DNA from: Candidozyma auris
Lineage: Eukaryota > Ascomycota > Pichiomycetes > Serinales > Metschnikowiaceae
NCBI RefSeq assembly: GCF_003013715.1
Contig: NC_072813.1
Location: forward strand, 1 to 64,000
Reading direction: 5' to 3'
DNA length: 64,000 bases
A model generated the notes under the pieces. That model did not search any database, had not been told where the DNA came from, and saw only the letters and a program-made list of their open reading frames with translations. A program made the translations under genes and the position numbers. Below are positions 31,075-41,958 of the stretch, one piece after another (within the stretch, counting starts at the first letter, position 1; each line of letters opens with the position of its first letter).

Positions 31075-33885
31075 CTATGGCAGTTGTTTGTTCTGGCCTC
31101 GAGAAGGACCAACTTTTCTTCCATCTTCTTCATCCTCTTCTTCTTCATCACTATCGTCAATAGGTACTGAGTACGTTTTCCTTTGAAAATCCTTAATGTG
31201 GGCCTTGTTCAAGGCATCCAGAATGGCGTTAATGGTGGAACGCCTGCGCAATGTCTCGCCCAACGGCGCATGGCTCTTATGGGAAAGTTTGAAAGACTCG
31301 CTTGCCTCCTCATCAAAGGGACGATCTGATTTAGCCGACTGTCTACTGAGGGCTGTGGTTTTTGCAATTGACGCTTTCGCCAAGGAGGGCTCTGCGTGGC
31401 CACCTGAACTGTAACTGGTTTCTGAGTCTGGAGAGAACTCGTCCTCAGAAGTCTTGTGTGTATCGTATTTCATGTCCACTAATCTCTTGATTGCTTTTTC
31501 AACTTTAGCCAGCACCATGTATGGCAAGGGGGCGTCTCTGGATGCCCGGAAGAGAATGACATTTGTGCAATGCTCATTTTCCATACGGAAGAACATCCAG
31601 ATGAAACGACGGAAGATTTCGGCGAGAGCAATACAGAAACTGGTCACTGCCAGTTGCTGGATTTGGCTCGAGAAAAAGGCATAGAATATCCATTGGAAAC
31701 GAAGAAGCACATCAACCACCGAGGCCACATAGTAGTACCCTTTCTTTTTGTAGAATAAGTGATCACGCAACAAGAAGTTTTTCGAAGTTGTCTGCCCCAA
31801 TGACCAGTCCATAACAATATCCCAGATGGAGGTATAGATCGAGTTAATGCAAGCAAACGTAATGAAAGCGGCTCTGTTTTGGTTAGTGCGATTGATTCTC
31901 CAAACACTAAGCAAACAGTAGTAGATTGCTCCAACCAAATATTTCACCATGTTGGCCAAATGCGGGAACGCATCACCCGTGTCCATGTAACGGCGAAGAC
32001 ATTGCAAGAATCTAAAGATTAATGGAAGTGACTGAAGAAATCCCATAACACGCGAGTAGCCAGAGCCACATCTCACGGTGGATGACGGTACGTTGCCACC
32101 TCCCAAAACGTGCCTCCATTTGTCAGCGTAGAGACAGAAAAAAAATGAGATATTGCCCATGGGATAAGTCAACGAACACAATATATCTCCCAAATAGAAG
32201 TCTCTGAATTCAACTGGGTAGAATCCCGACCACAAGATTCTCCATAAAGCTATTTGTAGCCATTTTCGGCTTGAACCATAAAACGAGGTACCTGGCCAGA
32301 GAAAGATGATGAGCATTACACCCAAATAAATAAGCGGGAATGTTCTGCCAGGAAAAGTGTCCGGCCAGAAGTCCCTGAATGAGAACCAACCTAAAAGTCC
32401 CAAAAATGCGAAGCTTAGCGACGGTAGGAGCCAGAACTGTTTGAAGTCCAACGCATTAGACAAATTGAATTCGAATATGAATTTGTAGCTGATCTTGTAG
32501 TAGTTGAACACGATGTAGTTGATGCCAACGAAGAAAAATGCTAGATTAATAAGGAAAAAACCACCCCAAAGCTGTAGCAAGAAACGACCTTCATAAAGCT
32601 TCCCGTGGAGTGTCTTGTCCAAGGCTACAACCAAGCCAATAATAAATAGTGGAAGTCCAATGCCCAAGAACATTCCTGCTGCAAAAGTACTGAAGTAGTA
32701 CAGTGGCTGCCTCATTTGGGCATTGTTGTATGCGTAAGTGGTGCTCTTGAGCTTTTCTAAACCATGCTTCTTATCCTGATGCTCGTTATCAAAGTAAGTC
32801 ATGAACAAATCTTCCACACGGTTCAGAATCTTATCAAGGATACCGCTCGTAAGGAAGTACGACTGCTTGTCAATTCTCTTGATGAAATCGTTGCACATGC
32901 TGCTTCCCACAGCCTTATCAAACTTCTTTGTGATTTTGCGGAACGCTGTCCTATTCATAGTTTTATACGATTTGAGCAAGGCAATAAGCCTATAATGCTC
33001 AACAAGAGCACCTTTGAGCTGTCTCTTTGCATATAGATATGGCACCCCAAAGCTCTTCTTTTTCGTGTAGTCTCTTTTCTTTGTCTGCTTGACCTGAGCC
33101 GGCGTGGGTTCTTGCACTTGAGGCATCCTCTCATCCTCAGAAGGATTTATCAGCTCATCGTCGTAGTCAGACTCAAGGTATTCTAGATTACCATTCCTGA
33201 TTTGGTTTTCTATATAATTTGGATCGTATTCCTCTTTCTTGTCCCTATCCTCAAGGCGAATGCCGTTGTTGGACAGTTTGCTGGCTCTCCACTTGTCGAG
33301 GAAAGCCGTGGAGGGAAGAGTTGGGAACTCGTACTTCTGGAGACGCAGCACCATGGCTCTGAACTTGAACGTGAGACCATCAACTGTTGCATTTACAGGG
33401 AGTTTGGACGTTGTCGCCGATAAGACACGTTTTTGCATGTGGCTCCTGTGGTCCTTAAGATGAAAAAACTGATCCTCGAGAATAAGAAACCTCTCATAAA
33501 CTTCCTTTTCTTTCAGCTTATAAAACGAATCTACTTTATCCAACTCATCCTCGAGCCACTTGTAAAAATGCGTCTTATCTTCGTTGAACTGCTCCTTTTT
33601 GTCCCTGTTGGACTTGCTGGAGAAGTTGAAAATCGACGCCTTTCGCCGCAGAGACTCGTCGCCTTTACCCAGGTTTGCAGCTGGAGGAAGAGGTGCCACT
33701 TGTGGGACATAGGGAGGTTCATTAGCAGATTGAAGCAATGGCGTCGTGTCGGTTGTCTTGACTTCCTCGTACGCCTGTCGACTAGCAGCTGCCTTGTGTA
33801 TGAGCTTCTTTCCTGCCTTGTAGTCAACATACTGCTCTTTCCACTCTGGAACCAAGCCTTCACTGAGGGACTCACCGAATTTCAT
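31075..33885 (-). CDS. SYG1: SPX-EXS protein of the SYG1/XPR1 phosphate-exporter family
   Basis: A 936-residue membrane protein. The N-terminal SPX domain begins MKFGESLSEGLVPEWKEQYVDYKAGKKLIHKA and extends to about residue 320 (FRKITKKFDKAVGS), and binds inositol pyrophosphates in the family. About eight membrane segments follow (residues 360-800). The EXS domain is recognisable by RFLQCLRRYMDTGDAFPHLANMVKY and INRTNQNRAAFITFACINSIYTSIWDIVMDWSL, and by EIFRRFIWMFFRMENEH. The C-terminus is a long Ser-rich and acidic cytosolic tail. XPR1-type proteins export phosphate; yeast Syg1 was found through G-protein signalling. Only 163 bp separate this ATG from the stop of the next leftward gene. Confidence 0.92.
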   Translation of the reverse strand: MKFGESLSEGLVPEWKEQYVDYKAGKKLIHKAAASRQAYEEVKTTDTTPLLQSANEPPYVPQVAPLPPAANLGKGDESLRRKASIFNFSSKSNRDKKEQFNEDKTHFYKWLEDELDKVDSFYKLKEKEVYERFLILEDQFFHLKDHRSHMQKRVLSATTSKLPVNATVDGLTFKFRAMVLRLQKYEFPTLPSTAFLDKWRASKLSNNGIRLEDRDKKEEYDPNYIENQIRNGNLEYLESDYDDELINPSEDERMPQVQEPTPAQVKQTKKRDYTKKKSFGVPYLYAKRQLKGALVEHYRLIALLKSYKTMNRTAFRKITKKFDKAVGSSMCNDFIKRIDKQSYFLTSGILDKILNRVEDLFMTYFDNEHQDKKHGLEKLKSTTYAYNNAQMRQPLYYFSTFAAGMFLGIGLPLFIIGLVVALDKTLHGKLYEGRFLLQLWGGFFLINLAFFFVGINYIVFNYYKISYKFIFEFNLSNALDFKQFWLLPSLSFAFLGLLGWFSFRDFWPDTFPGRTFPLIYLGVMLIIFLWPGTSFYGSSRKWLQIALWRILWSGFYPVEFRDFYLGDILCSLTYPMGNISFFFCLYADKWRHVLGGGNVPSSTVRCGSGYSRVMGFLQSLPLIFRFLQCLRRYMDTGDAFPHLANMVKYLVGAIYYCLLSVWRINRTNQNRAAFITFACINSIYTSIWDIVMDWSLGQTTSKNFLLRDHLFYKKKGYYYVASVVDVLLRFQWIFYAFFSSQIQQLAVTSFCIALAEIFRRFIWMFFRMENEHCTNVILFRASRDAPLPYMVLAKVEKAIKRLVDMKYDTHKTSEDEFSPDSETSYSSGGHAEPSLAKASIAKTTALSRQSAKSDRPFDEEASESFKLSHKSHAPLGETLRRRSTINAILDALNKAHIKDFQRKTYSVPIDDSDEEEEDEEDGRKVGPSRGQNKQLP

Positions 33886-34048
33886 GGTGGCAGTAGACGA
33901 CGGTTGGAGTCTATAAATCTCTTATCAATCTAGGACCTAATATTCTGGCTCGATAGTGCCGCACCACCCAAAAAGTCTCAGGACCCACATCACCCGTTGT
34001 ATGCACTCCACTAAATTGGTTGCAAACCGTCATCGTCTCTTTTTTTTC

Positions 34049-35944
34049 CTATCGCTCGTACCTCACATATAGAGCATCCACAAAGTGCGGGTGCTTAATT
34101 CCTGGCGGTTTCGCAGCCTGGTAGCCTTCAACAGCTTCTCTCACCGACCATCCACAACGCTCAACCAAGTAGCAGCAAATAAAAAAACCCGTGCGGTTGA
34201 ATCCATAGTGACAATGCACGGCTACTAGCGGGTCGGGTTCGCTCGTTGATCCAAGAACATCGTCAATGAGTTGGATGAAACGCCTGATAGCCACGTGGTC
34301 GGGCACCACTTTTGAGACAGTAGCACATTTGTAGTAGCGAATGTTTTTGAACGTTTTCGGGCTGTATGGCGGAATGTCTGCTGAAATGTCAACTATGGCG
34401 ATGAGTTTTCCCTTGATATCAGTGCCGTTGTTGTCTCCATAAAATTTACTTTCGACCACCAGTGGGGAGTGGTTTGGATCGCCTTCTCGAAGAGTTTTCA
34501 TTCCAAGTAGCTTTGCATATTCCTTGCCATTTCTCCGAAAGATGTTATGGGATATAGCTTGTGTTTTCAGCCATTTGAGCTCATTCTTAAGTCCCCATTT
34601 GTCCCCTGAGATTTCTGCCTTGAGCTTGAGCACCCAAGCAGGCAGCAAATGTAAGCGCTCGGGGAGATGCAGCTCAAAATGGTTAAGCACAAGCCCACTG
34701 ATGAATTCAGGCTTTGAAAGAAGTAACGAATGGCCAGCATTCTTCACCTCTACTATGTTGAAGACTTTTTTTTGCCAGTAGTCAAGAAGGAAATCACCCA
34801 TATCACGAATAATCTTCACTGATGTCACATGGTCGTCTGCCCCTCCTACAAGTAAAACCTTCTCGTAAGTTTTGGGGTCCTTCATGTTGTTGTTGAGTCT
34901 GGAGATGGCATTCACCAATTCCAGGTACGTGGCACGTTTGAATCCGCTGATATAGCGCAATAATATATTGGTCTCGATGTCAAGATTCCACCTGAACTGA
35001 CGAGCCCGCTGATGTAAGCTGCTCTGATGTGGCAACTGTCTGTAGACACTTTTGCTTATCAAGCCAGGGAGTCTGTCCCACACCCTAAACAAATTAAACA
35101 ACCACGCGAATCTCATGAAGTAGCTCATGAAACTGAAAGACTTCTTCGGCGGGTCCTTATGTCTGACGTCATCGAGTAGTGGAGGAGGTGATAGCATCAC
35201 CAATGCTTCCACTTTCCCGGCCTCTAAGATATTGGCGAGCCGCGTTATCAAATGAGTACCCATTGAATGGCCTACAAGAATGACCTTCTTCTCTGGTGGG
35301 ACCACCTGTTTGATGAACTGCCTGAGAATCCTCACAAGACTATCCGTGGAGAAATCTGCCCACAGCATGGCCTGGATGCTCGAGGAGATGTCGAGCTTTT
35401 CTTGCTCGGAAATCTCGCTGACGATTTTAAAGTTACTTTTGAACTTGTACTTGGAATTGCCAAACCCTGGCAAGTCTAGCGATATTATCTCCAGGCACTG
35501 CGAAAGTAAAGCCATCAAAGGCTCAAATTGAGACATTTGACCACCCAAGCCATGAACAAATACAATGACAGGCGACTCACTGACTTCTTGTACAATTCCA
35601 GGCGCCAAAGGCTCGTCTTTGGCAAAATTGGTCAAGGGATGGGGCGCATGAATGCTGTGAAGGTAGAGCTTATTTACAGACACACGTGGCTCCTCTGACA
35701 AATCTAAGCAAATGGTAATACCGTACTTAGCAACGAAAGCACAGTCACTGGGCTCATTCTCGAGAATGAACTGCTCGAGCTTATTGGGCTGGCGAAAGAT
35801 CGCTAAGCGAATATAGCACCACGTTCTCTTCCAGAACGATTGAGTGGCGGCGATCTGGGCAGCGGACAACTTCGACAATTGAGACTCAGAGGCCTCAGTC
35901 GGTTGCTGGAGAGAAATGTCACTTTCCTCATCGCCAGACAGCAT
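34049..35944 (-). CDS. Alpha/beta-hydrolase fused to a capping-enzyme-like phosphatase domain
   Basis: A 631-residue two-domain protein. Residues about 125-430 are an alpha/beta hydrolase: oxyanion loop VFVHGLGGQ, nucleophile elbow VGHSMGT (Ser about 227), an acid candidate in LVGGADDHVT and the histidine in VKNAGHSLL. Residues about 470-631 are a cysteine-phosphatase domain with the loop VHCHYGFNRTG (Cys about 578) and the following KPPGIKHPHFVDAL. That loop fits the CxxGxNRTG type of metazoan capping-enzyme/PIR1 RNA 5'-phosphatases better than ordinary tyrosine phosphatases. The catalytic residues of both halves are present. The start is fixed by the ATG at 35942-35944. The lipid or RNA substrate cannot be told from the sequence. 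Confidence 0.85.
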   Translation of the reverse strand: MLSGDEESDISLQQPTEASESQLSKLSAAQIAATQSFWKRTWCYIRLAIFRQPNKLEQFILENEPSDCAFVAKYGITICLDLSEEPRVSVNKLYLHSIHAPHPLTNFAKDEPLAPGIVQEVSESPVIVFVHGLGGQMSQFEPLMALLSQCLEIISLDLPGFGNSKYKFKSNFKIVSEISEQEKLDISSSIQAMLWADFSTDSLVRILRQFIKQVVPPEKKVILVGHSMGTHLITRLANILEAGKVEALVMLSPPPLLDDVRHKDPPKKSFSFMSYFMRFAWLFNLFRVWDRLPGLISKSVYRQLPHQSSLHQRARQFRWNLDIETNILLRYISGFKRATYLELVNAISRLNNNMKDPKTYEKVLLVGGADDHVTSVKIIRDMGDFLLDYWQKKVFNIVEVKNAGHSLLLSKPEFISGLVLNHFELHLPERLHLLPAWVLKLKAEISGDKWGLKNELKWLKTQAISHNIFRRNGKEYAKLLGMKTLREGDPNHSPLVVESKFYGDNNGTDIKGKLIAIVDISADIPPYSPKTFKNIRYYKCATVSKVVPDHVAIRRFIQLIDDVLGSTSEPDPLVAVHCHYGFNRTGFFICCYLVERCGWSVREAVEGYQAAKPPGIKHPHFVDALYVRYER

Positions 35945-36760
35945 TTTGGGTGAAGTGGCTGAGTGGTGCTTGTGCTGAGTGATAAATGAGATAAGTAGTC
36001 ACAACTTATACAGGTCGTCACCAACGGCTGCAAAATGGACTAGACTTTGGAGAAATCGAACGAGAGTGGTTTTCAAGAAAGTTAGGAGTGGTCTTCAAGT
36101 AGCATTGGGCAATCCGCTTCACATAAAATTGAGATCTGTTTAGAAATATTGTTATTATTGTCGTCGATACCTCGTCACTGTGGCTTACGTCATAGTTCAG
36201 GGCGACAACAGGTCTACCAAATTCAACATAGAGGAACAAGAAGATCGACATAATTCGAAGTATGACGAGTTTTATTCGAAATTTCTCCAATGGTCCCACA
36301 TAAGGATCGGGGTCTCTATGGTGGTAATCTTGAGAGGGGACTATCTGTAGTGATGCTTTTCAGGGTAACATGCCGAAGTGAATTACGATCAGGTTCGCAA
36401 TACATAAGCCTCATGTGTGATAGGGAAAGATCAATTCTTCTTAGATTCAAGACTCTCTAATACTTCATCTGGGATTTCGTAGTCACTTTGCAGAATATAC
36501 TCTAGTACCACATTTGTAGGCGCTTCAGTCCAACCATCGTAGGCTCAACCGCCGATTTCACCAATCCAAAGAGATAATATTCTGAAGATCAATCAGCATA
36601 TTGAAGGAGAGTTTCATTTTATTTTCAACTATTTTCTTTCACTTATCAATCACTGTCAACTTTCGTCTACACTTACGTTTCTCCGTCACATAAGTACGCG
36701 AATCAACACTGTTACATACTACGCTTACACTCTTCATCACCAACCTAATATTAGGCCACC
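35945..36760. promoter_or_regulatory. Divergent promoter of hydrolase-phosphatase gene and NEO1
   Basis: This 816 bp region has no gene. An exact recurrent decamer on the minus strand (GGCTGCAAAA, 36026-36035) lies 82 bp from the hydrolase-phosphatase ATG. The rest towards NEO1 is a CT/CA-rich leader-like segment. Confidence 0.4.
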
Positions 36761-39700
36761 ATGAGCGAAAACCCCTGGCCCACATCCGGCCGCCTCGGGT
36801 CGCCAAGCCTACATGACTCGATGGACGACTTTGAAAACTCCTTGGATAGAGCGATCAAATCAGCCACCAACAATTTCTTTGATTACAAGCCCCAATCTCG
36901 AGAAGGATCACAAGGGTCTATAGCGATTCCCATGTCAACACTCAACCCACAAGGGTCAGCGGAACACGATGATGATAACGATTCGCTTCCTCTTATGACG
37001 GGCCACGATAGCACGATGCTGCTTCCGTCCTCACCTACAGTTGCCTCGCATAGTAGAGGGGGATTGATGCGTCGAGCTCTAGGGCTCTTCAGAACTATCA
37101 AGGAGGAGGTGTCGAGAGAGATCACAGACAGATCTCTAGTGAACAACCCCGATCCTGAGTCCGACCTAGGCTCAGAGCGCTACGTTTCTCCCCGGAACTC
37201 CTCGAAGAAGTTCCCCTCAAACGCCATTTCCAACGCTAAATATAATCCCATTACATTCATCCCACTTATTCTATACGAACAGTTCAAGTTCTTCTTCAAC
37301 TTGTACTTCTTGCTTGTTGCATTATCTCAAATTATTCCTCAACTACGAATCGGCTATTTGTCGTCGTACATTGTCCCACTTGCATTTGTCCTTACCGTCA
37401 CCATGATGAAAGAGGCTGGAGACGATATAGCAAGGCGTAAAAGGGACTCAGAGCAGAATAACGAGCGCTACGAGGTACTCAATCGTCAGTCTCCAATTAC
37501 ACAGGATGTCTCGATGGTCCAGTCGAAGAATTTGAAGGTTGGCGACTTGGTGAGACTTCATAAGGATCGCAGGATTCCCGCCGACATGATTTTGCTCCAG
37601 TCTTCTGATGCAAACGGTGAAGCTTTCATAAAGACCGATCAGTTGGACGGCGAGACTGACTGGAAGCTCAGGGTGGCATGCAACTTGACCGACTCCGTTG
37701 ACGATATCAACACCCTCATTAATCATGTTTCGCTTATCGTTGACAAACCAACCAAGTCTATTCACCACTTCAACGGGAAGCTTATTTATCATCAGGGCTC
37801 GTCCAACAACAAGTCTGTCCCTCTCACGATTGACCAAACGTTGTGGGCCAACACTGTCCTTGCATCTGGCACCGCCATAGGTATCGTTATTTACACTGGA
37901 GTTGAAACTCGTCAGCTGATGAACACTACTATGTCAGGTGTCAAGACCGGGCTTTTAGAGTTGGAGATCAACAGTCTTTCTAAAATACTATGTGTCACGG
38001 TGTTTCTTTTATCTGTCATACTTGTCATGGCACATGGCTTTCCATTGAAAAAGACATGGTACATCGATATTCTTCGCTTTTTGATCTTATTCTCAACCAT
38101 CATACCGGTTTCGCTTCGTGTCAACCTTGACTTAGCCAAATCAGTTTACGCTTCACATATTCAGAAAGATCAGGAAATCCCTAACACCATCGTTCGTACA
38201 TCCACAATCCCGGAGGATTTGGGCCGCATAGAATACTTATTAAGTGACAAAACCGGAACTTTGACGCAAAATGATATGGAAATGAAGAAGCTTCACCTTG
38301 GTTCAATTTGCTACGCTGGTGATACTTTTGATATTGTCGCAGACTATATAAGCAAATTGCTCTTCCAGGAGGATTCTGGTAGCTTTGCTGCTAAAAGGAA
38401 GGATATGACGACTAAAGTTTGTGATCTTGCATTGGTTCTAGCCTTATGTCACAATGTCACTCCTACTGAGGAAGATGGCCAGCTCTCTTATCAGGCTGCG
38501 TCTCCGGATGAGATTGCAATTGTGAGATTTTGTGAGCAAGTTGGACTCCGCTTGTTTAAGCGTGACAGAAGCAACATCTCCTTGCTTCATCTTGCAACCG
38601 GCAAAGAATTGAAGTTCGAGATTTTGTATAATTTTCCCTTCAATTCTGATACTAAGAGAATGGGTATCATTGTTAAAGACATTGAGCGTGATGAAATCAC
38701 ATTCATGGAAAAGGGAGCTGACACTGTAATGGCGAACATTGTCATGACTACTGATTGGCTCGATGAGGAGATCTCTAACATGGCTCGTGATGGCTTGCGT
38801 ACCCTTGTGATTGGCCGCAAGAGATTAAATGCGGGATTGTTTCAACTTTTTAGTAAGGATTACGAAGAGGCTTCTCTTTCAATGACGTCGAGAGATGCTC
38901 AAATGCAGCGTGTCGTCAGCAAGTATCTCGAGACAGACGTCGAATTGCTTGGAATAACCGGTGTTGAGGATAAACTTCAAAAGGATGTAAAGACCTCTAT
39001 AGAGCTTTTGAGAAATGCCGGAATCAAAATATGGATGTTGACAGGAGATAAGGTGGAAACAGCGAAGTGCGTGGCTATTAGTGCCAAGCTTATCGCCAGG
39101 GGTCAGTATGTGCATCAAATCACAAAGGTACATATTGCAGAGACAGCCATGAGCCTGCTCGATTACCTCATTAACAACTTCAACTCCTGTCTTTTGATTG
39201 ACGGAGAGTCAATTGCATTCTACATGAAACATTTCCGTCGGGAGTTTATGGAGATTGTCTTACGTCTTCCGGCAGTAATTGCATGCCGCTGTACCCCTCA
39301 GCAGAAGGCCGATATCGCCATGGCTATCAAGGAATTTACCGGAAGGAGAGTGTGTTGCATCGGCGACGGTGGGAATGATGTGAGTATGATCCAATGTGCA
39401 GATGTGGGAGTGGGAATCGTCGGGAAGGAGGGAAAGCAGGCTTCGCTTTCAGCAGATTTCAGCATTGATCAATTTCATTTCTTACTGAAGCTTCTTCTCT
39501 GGCATGGACGTAACTCCTACAAAAGATCGGCTAAACTCGGGCAGTTTATCATCCATAGAGGCCTCATTATTTCAGTTGCGCAAGCTATCTATTCTATCTC
39601 CTCCAAATTCGAGCCCCTTGCATTGTATCAAGGGTGGCTTATGGTTGGCTACAGTACGCTATACACCATGGCTCCTGTATTCTCCCTCACCCTCGATAGA

Positions 39701-40168
39701 GATATTGATGAGAGACTAACAAAGATGTACCCCGAGTTGTACAAGGAACTCACATTGGGGAAATCTTTATCGTACAAAACCTTCTTCATGTGGGTTGTTA
39801 TCTCATTGTATCAGGGGAGTGTAATACAGGTTTTATCGCAAATGTTCCAGTCACTCGATACCGAGAAATTCCTTGCTATGGTAACCCTCTCGTTTGGTGC
39901 ATTGATCCTTAACGAGCTCATGATGGTCGGCATGACCATCAACACGTGGAACAAGACCATGGTAACGACCATTGTTGTGACCTTGTTGATCTACATTGGT
40001 CTGATTCCGTTCCTCACCGAATACCTTGATCTTGATTACATCACAGATTTCTCGTATTACTGGCAAACAGCCCTCGTGTTGGCCGTTAGTTTATTCCCTG
40101 TGTGGCTCACGCAAACGGTTAACCGTAAGCTCAGACCACCCACGTACGCGAAGGTGCAGCAGGACTAA
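36761..40168 (+). CDS. NEO1: P4-type ATPase (phospholipid flippase) Neo1
   Basis: An 1135-residue aminophospholipid flippase of Golgi/endosomal membranes. It contains PITFIPLILYEQFKFFFNLYFLL in the first helices, DQLDGETDWKLR in the actuator domain, LLSDKTGTLTQNDMEMKKLHLG with the phosphorylated Asp (about residue 495), PDEIAIVRFCEQVGL, the nucleotide-binding KGAD, MLTGDKVETAKCVAI, GDGGNDVSMIQCADVGVGIVG, and the HGRNSYKRSAKLGQF segment before the last helices. It lacks the LEM3-partner features of DRS2/DNF1 and matches the Neo1/ATP9A class. The start is in a good context (GCCACC ATG). The N-terminal 160 residues are Ser-rich and likely cytosolic. Confidence 0.95.
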   Translation: MSENPWPTSGRLGSPSLHDSMDDFENSLDRAIKSATNNFFDYKPQSREGSQGSIAIPMSTLNPQGSAEHDDDNDSLPLMTGHDSTMLLPSSPTVASHSRGGLMRRALGLFRTIKEEVSREITDRSLVNNPDPESDLGSERYVSPRNSSKKFPSNAISNAKYNPITFIPLILYEQFKFFFNLYFLLVALSQIIPQLRIGYLSSYIVPLAFVLTVTMMKEAGDDIARRKRDSEQNNERYEVLNRQSPITQDVSMVQSKNLKVGDLVRLHKDRRIPADMILLQSSDANGEAFIKTDQLDGETDWKLRVACNLTDSVDDINTLINHVSLIVDKPTKSIHHFNGKLIYHQGSSNNKSVPLTIDQTLWANTVLASGTAIGIVIYTGVETRQLMNTTMSGVKTGLLELEINSLSKILCVTVFLLSVILVMAHGFPLKKTWYIDILRFLILFSTIIPVSLRVNLDLAKSVYASHIQKDQEIPNTIVRTSTIPEDLGRIEYLLSDKTGTLTQNDMEMKKLHLGSICYAGDTFDIVADYISKLLFQEDSGSFAAKRKDMTTKVCDLALVLALCHNVTPTEEDGQLSYQAASPDEIAIVRFCEQVGLRLFKRDRSNISLLHLATGKELKFEILYNFPFNSDTKRMGIIVKDIERDEITFMEKGADTVMANIVMTTDWLDEEISNMARDGLRTLVIGRKRLNAGLFQLFSKDYEEASLSMTSRDAQMQRVVSKYLETDVELLGITGVEDKLQKDVKTSIELLRNAGIKIWMLTGDKVETAKCVAISAKLIARGQYVHQITKVHIAETAMSLLDYLINNFNSCLLIDGESIAFYMKHFRREFMEIVLRLPAVIACRCTPQQKADIAMAIKEFTGRRVCCIGDGGNDVSMIQCADVGVGIVGKEGKQASLSADFSIDQFHFLLKLLLWHGRNSYKRSAKLGQFIIHRGLIISVAQAIYSISSKFEPLALYQGWLMVGYSTLYTMAPVFSLTLDRDIDERLTKMYPELYKELTLGKSLSYKTFFMWVVISLYQGSVIQVLSQMFQSLDTEKFLAMVTLSFGALILNELMMVGMTINTWNKTMVTTIVVTLLIYIGLIPFLTEYLDLDYITDFSYYWQTALVLAVSLFPVWLTQTVNRKLRPPTYAKVQQD

Positions 40169-41402
40169 GGTGCTTTGACTTTTGTGTTGGGCTTACAAGC
40201 CCAACCTGTCTGCAGACCCCCGAATGATGATTCTTTTGTGAAAGCGATAAACGAATTATATCCGATCATGTATAGATGAAAGCGATAACCCGGAGTATGG
40301 CATGCAATCCGGCGAGGTCTAGGGAAGAAGAGGCATTGCTGCATCGCCGCGCATGAACGAGGGAACGACAAGAGGCGGGCGCAACATGGCTATACGAGGA
40401 GTCAGTTGTTGGGAAAAGGTAGCGAGGATCGATGAGAATGCTTGATCTGTTCTGATATGAAAGCAAAGCCTATACGACAATCTTGCTATTGAGGACTGTG
40501 CATTCAGGGAGGGGACCAATAATGGCATTTGGTCAGGCATTCCTAAGAAACGCAACATAAGCCTTGACAATAGGAGGCCATTTGCCATTTTGTATGCTGG
40601 ATCATCATGAAACCCAAACTGGCAGCGAGCAAACAACAACAAGAGATGGTTAGGTGAGGACTTTTGGAGCGATCTGGTTCCCATATGAGGGAATAAACAA
40701 ACAAGACGTGACGGTCAGGCGCGTGTTGGACGCGTGTTGGATGTTTTTTTGGCAACAGAAAAACCCGAAATAACACGCGTACCGCGTCAGCAATGAAACC
40801 TGTTCCAGGAATCATGGATCAAGAATCATAGACCGACGAGCGGTTCTGTTGCGAACAAGAATGGCGCTTACCAAGATGTGCGCAGCAACAACAAACAATG
40901 CCGGCAATAGTGCTGATCAGTGGAGTGCAAACGAGTGATGTGAATTAAGCCCGTTAGAGACAGGTTTAAGCGATTGAGGTGGGCTGCCAGAGACATGCTT
41001 CCATAAAAGTGTCACGTAAGAATTCCTTCTCCCCCCTCCCTTCCCCCCAGCTCAGTGATTGCAACTGTGGCTGCGAAATTCAGCCTTGACTGAGGATCAA
41101 GGAGGCTGCGAAAAACCAACAGATGCTCTCCTGCGTGAAATGCTGACTTTGGATGCCGGAAAAGTGGCCCAATTCTGCCACATTAAAGATTGCACCACCT
41201 CTGCAACATTGATGCGCTTGCATAACCGCACACACAGTAGCACTCCACCACACATGGAATATAAATACTAGGGGTGGTTCCCGCCTTGACTACACTCATT
41301 AGCGCTTTTGCAACAGCACCCACAGAACTACTCACCTTTCGTTGCTTAAAAACAACTTATTCGGCAAAATCCATCGCTTCAACAGCTACAGCTCCAACCT
41401 CA

Positions 41403-41558
41403 ATGCACACACTCAAAGCAGGCACCTCTCTTCTCACCTTGAGCTATTTGGCGGTGTCGACGACGTTGCCATTCATGTGGTCATACAAGGAAACCAGGGG
41501 CACTTCGTTGAACATGAAGGGCCACATTAACGCCAGAACGTTGTTCACGAAAATTTAA
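41403..41558 (+). CDS. Candidate small membrane protein of 51 residues
   Basis: An ATG-started ORF of 51 codons: residues about 5-28 are hydrophobic with small residues (LLTLSYLAVSTTLPFMW), then a basic, Asn/Thr-rich tail ending LFTKI. It sits 136 bp downstream of a TATAAATA box (41260-41267) and a CA-rich leader, and two exact copies of the recurrent motif lie about 300 bp upstream. That promoter-like layout is the main support. No homologue is known to me; it could still be a chance ORF. Confidence 0.4.
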   Translation: MHTLKAGTSLLTLSYLAVSTTLPFMWSYKETRGTSLNMKGHINARTLFTKI

Positions 41559-41734
41559 TTCTTCACGTCGGTCATGGGAACTAGGTTAGGTAATAAATAT
41601 TGCAGAGAAAGCGATGTAGGAACGGCCCCAGGTATATCAATCAGGAGTAGTCTTGATAAATTTGTAGATTTGCTACTACTCTATTGAATTTCAGCGAACC
41701 ACCGATTTTCAATTCATAATCACAATAACCTCTC

Positions 41735-41780
41735 GTCACATTTAGTCACATTTAGTCACATTTTGTCATATTTTGTCACC
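41735..41780. repeat. 10-bp tandem repeat GTCACATTTA, about 4.5 copies
   Basis: Copies at 41735, 41745, 41755 and 41765 read GTCACATTTA, GTCACATTTA, GTCACATTTT and GTCATATTTT, then GTCACCATTG. The 10-bp period is close to one DNA turn, so the sites would lie on the same face. It could be a binding-site array. Confidence 0.7.
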
Positions 41781-41958
41781 ATTGCGCTATCTTCACTTGC
41801 ATAACCACTAAACCAGCAAACAATTGTAATTTTGCAAAGTGTGTCCAAGCGATCAAAAGACTCGAAATAGGCGAATGCCCCTGATTTTTTTTTCTTTCCG
41901 CAATAGAAATCATACTACTTTAGACTTCTGACCACAATAAAGACTTACTGTGGTGGCT

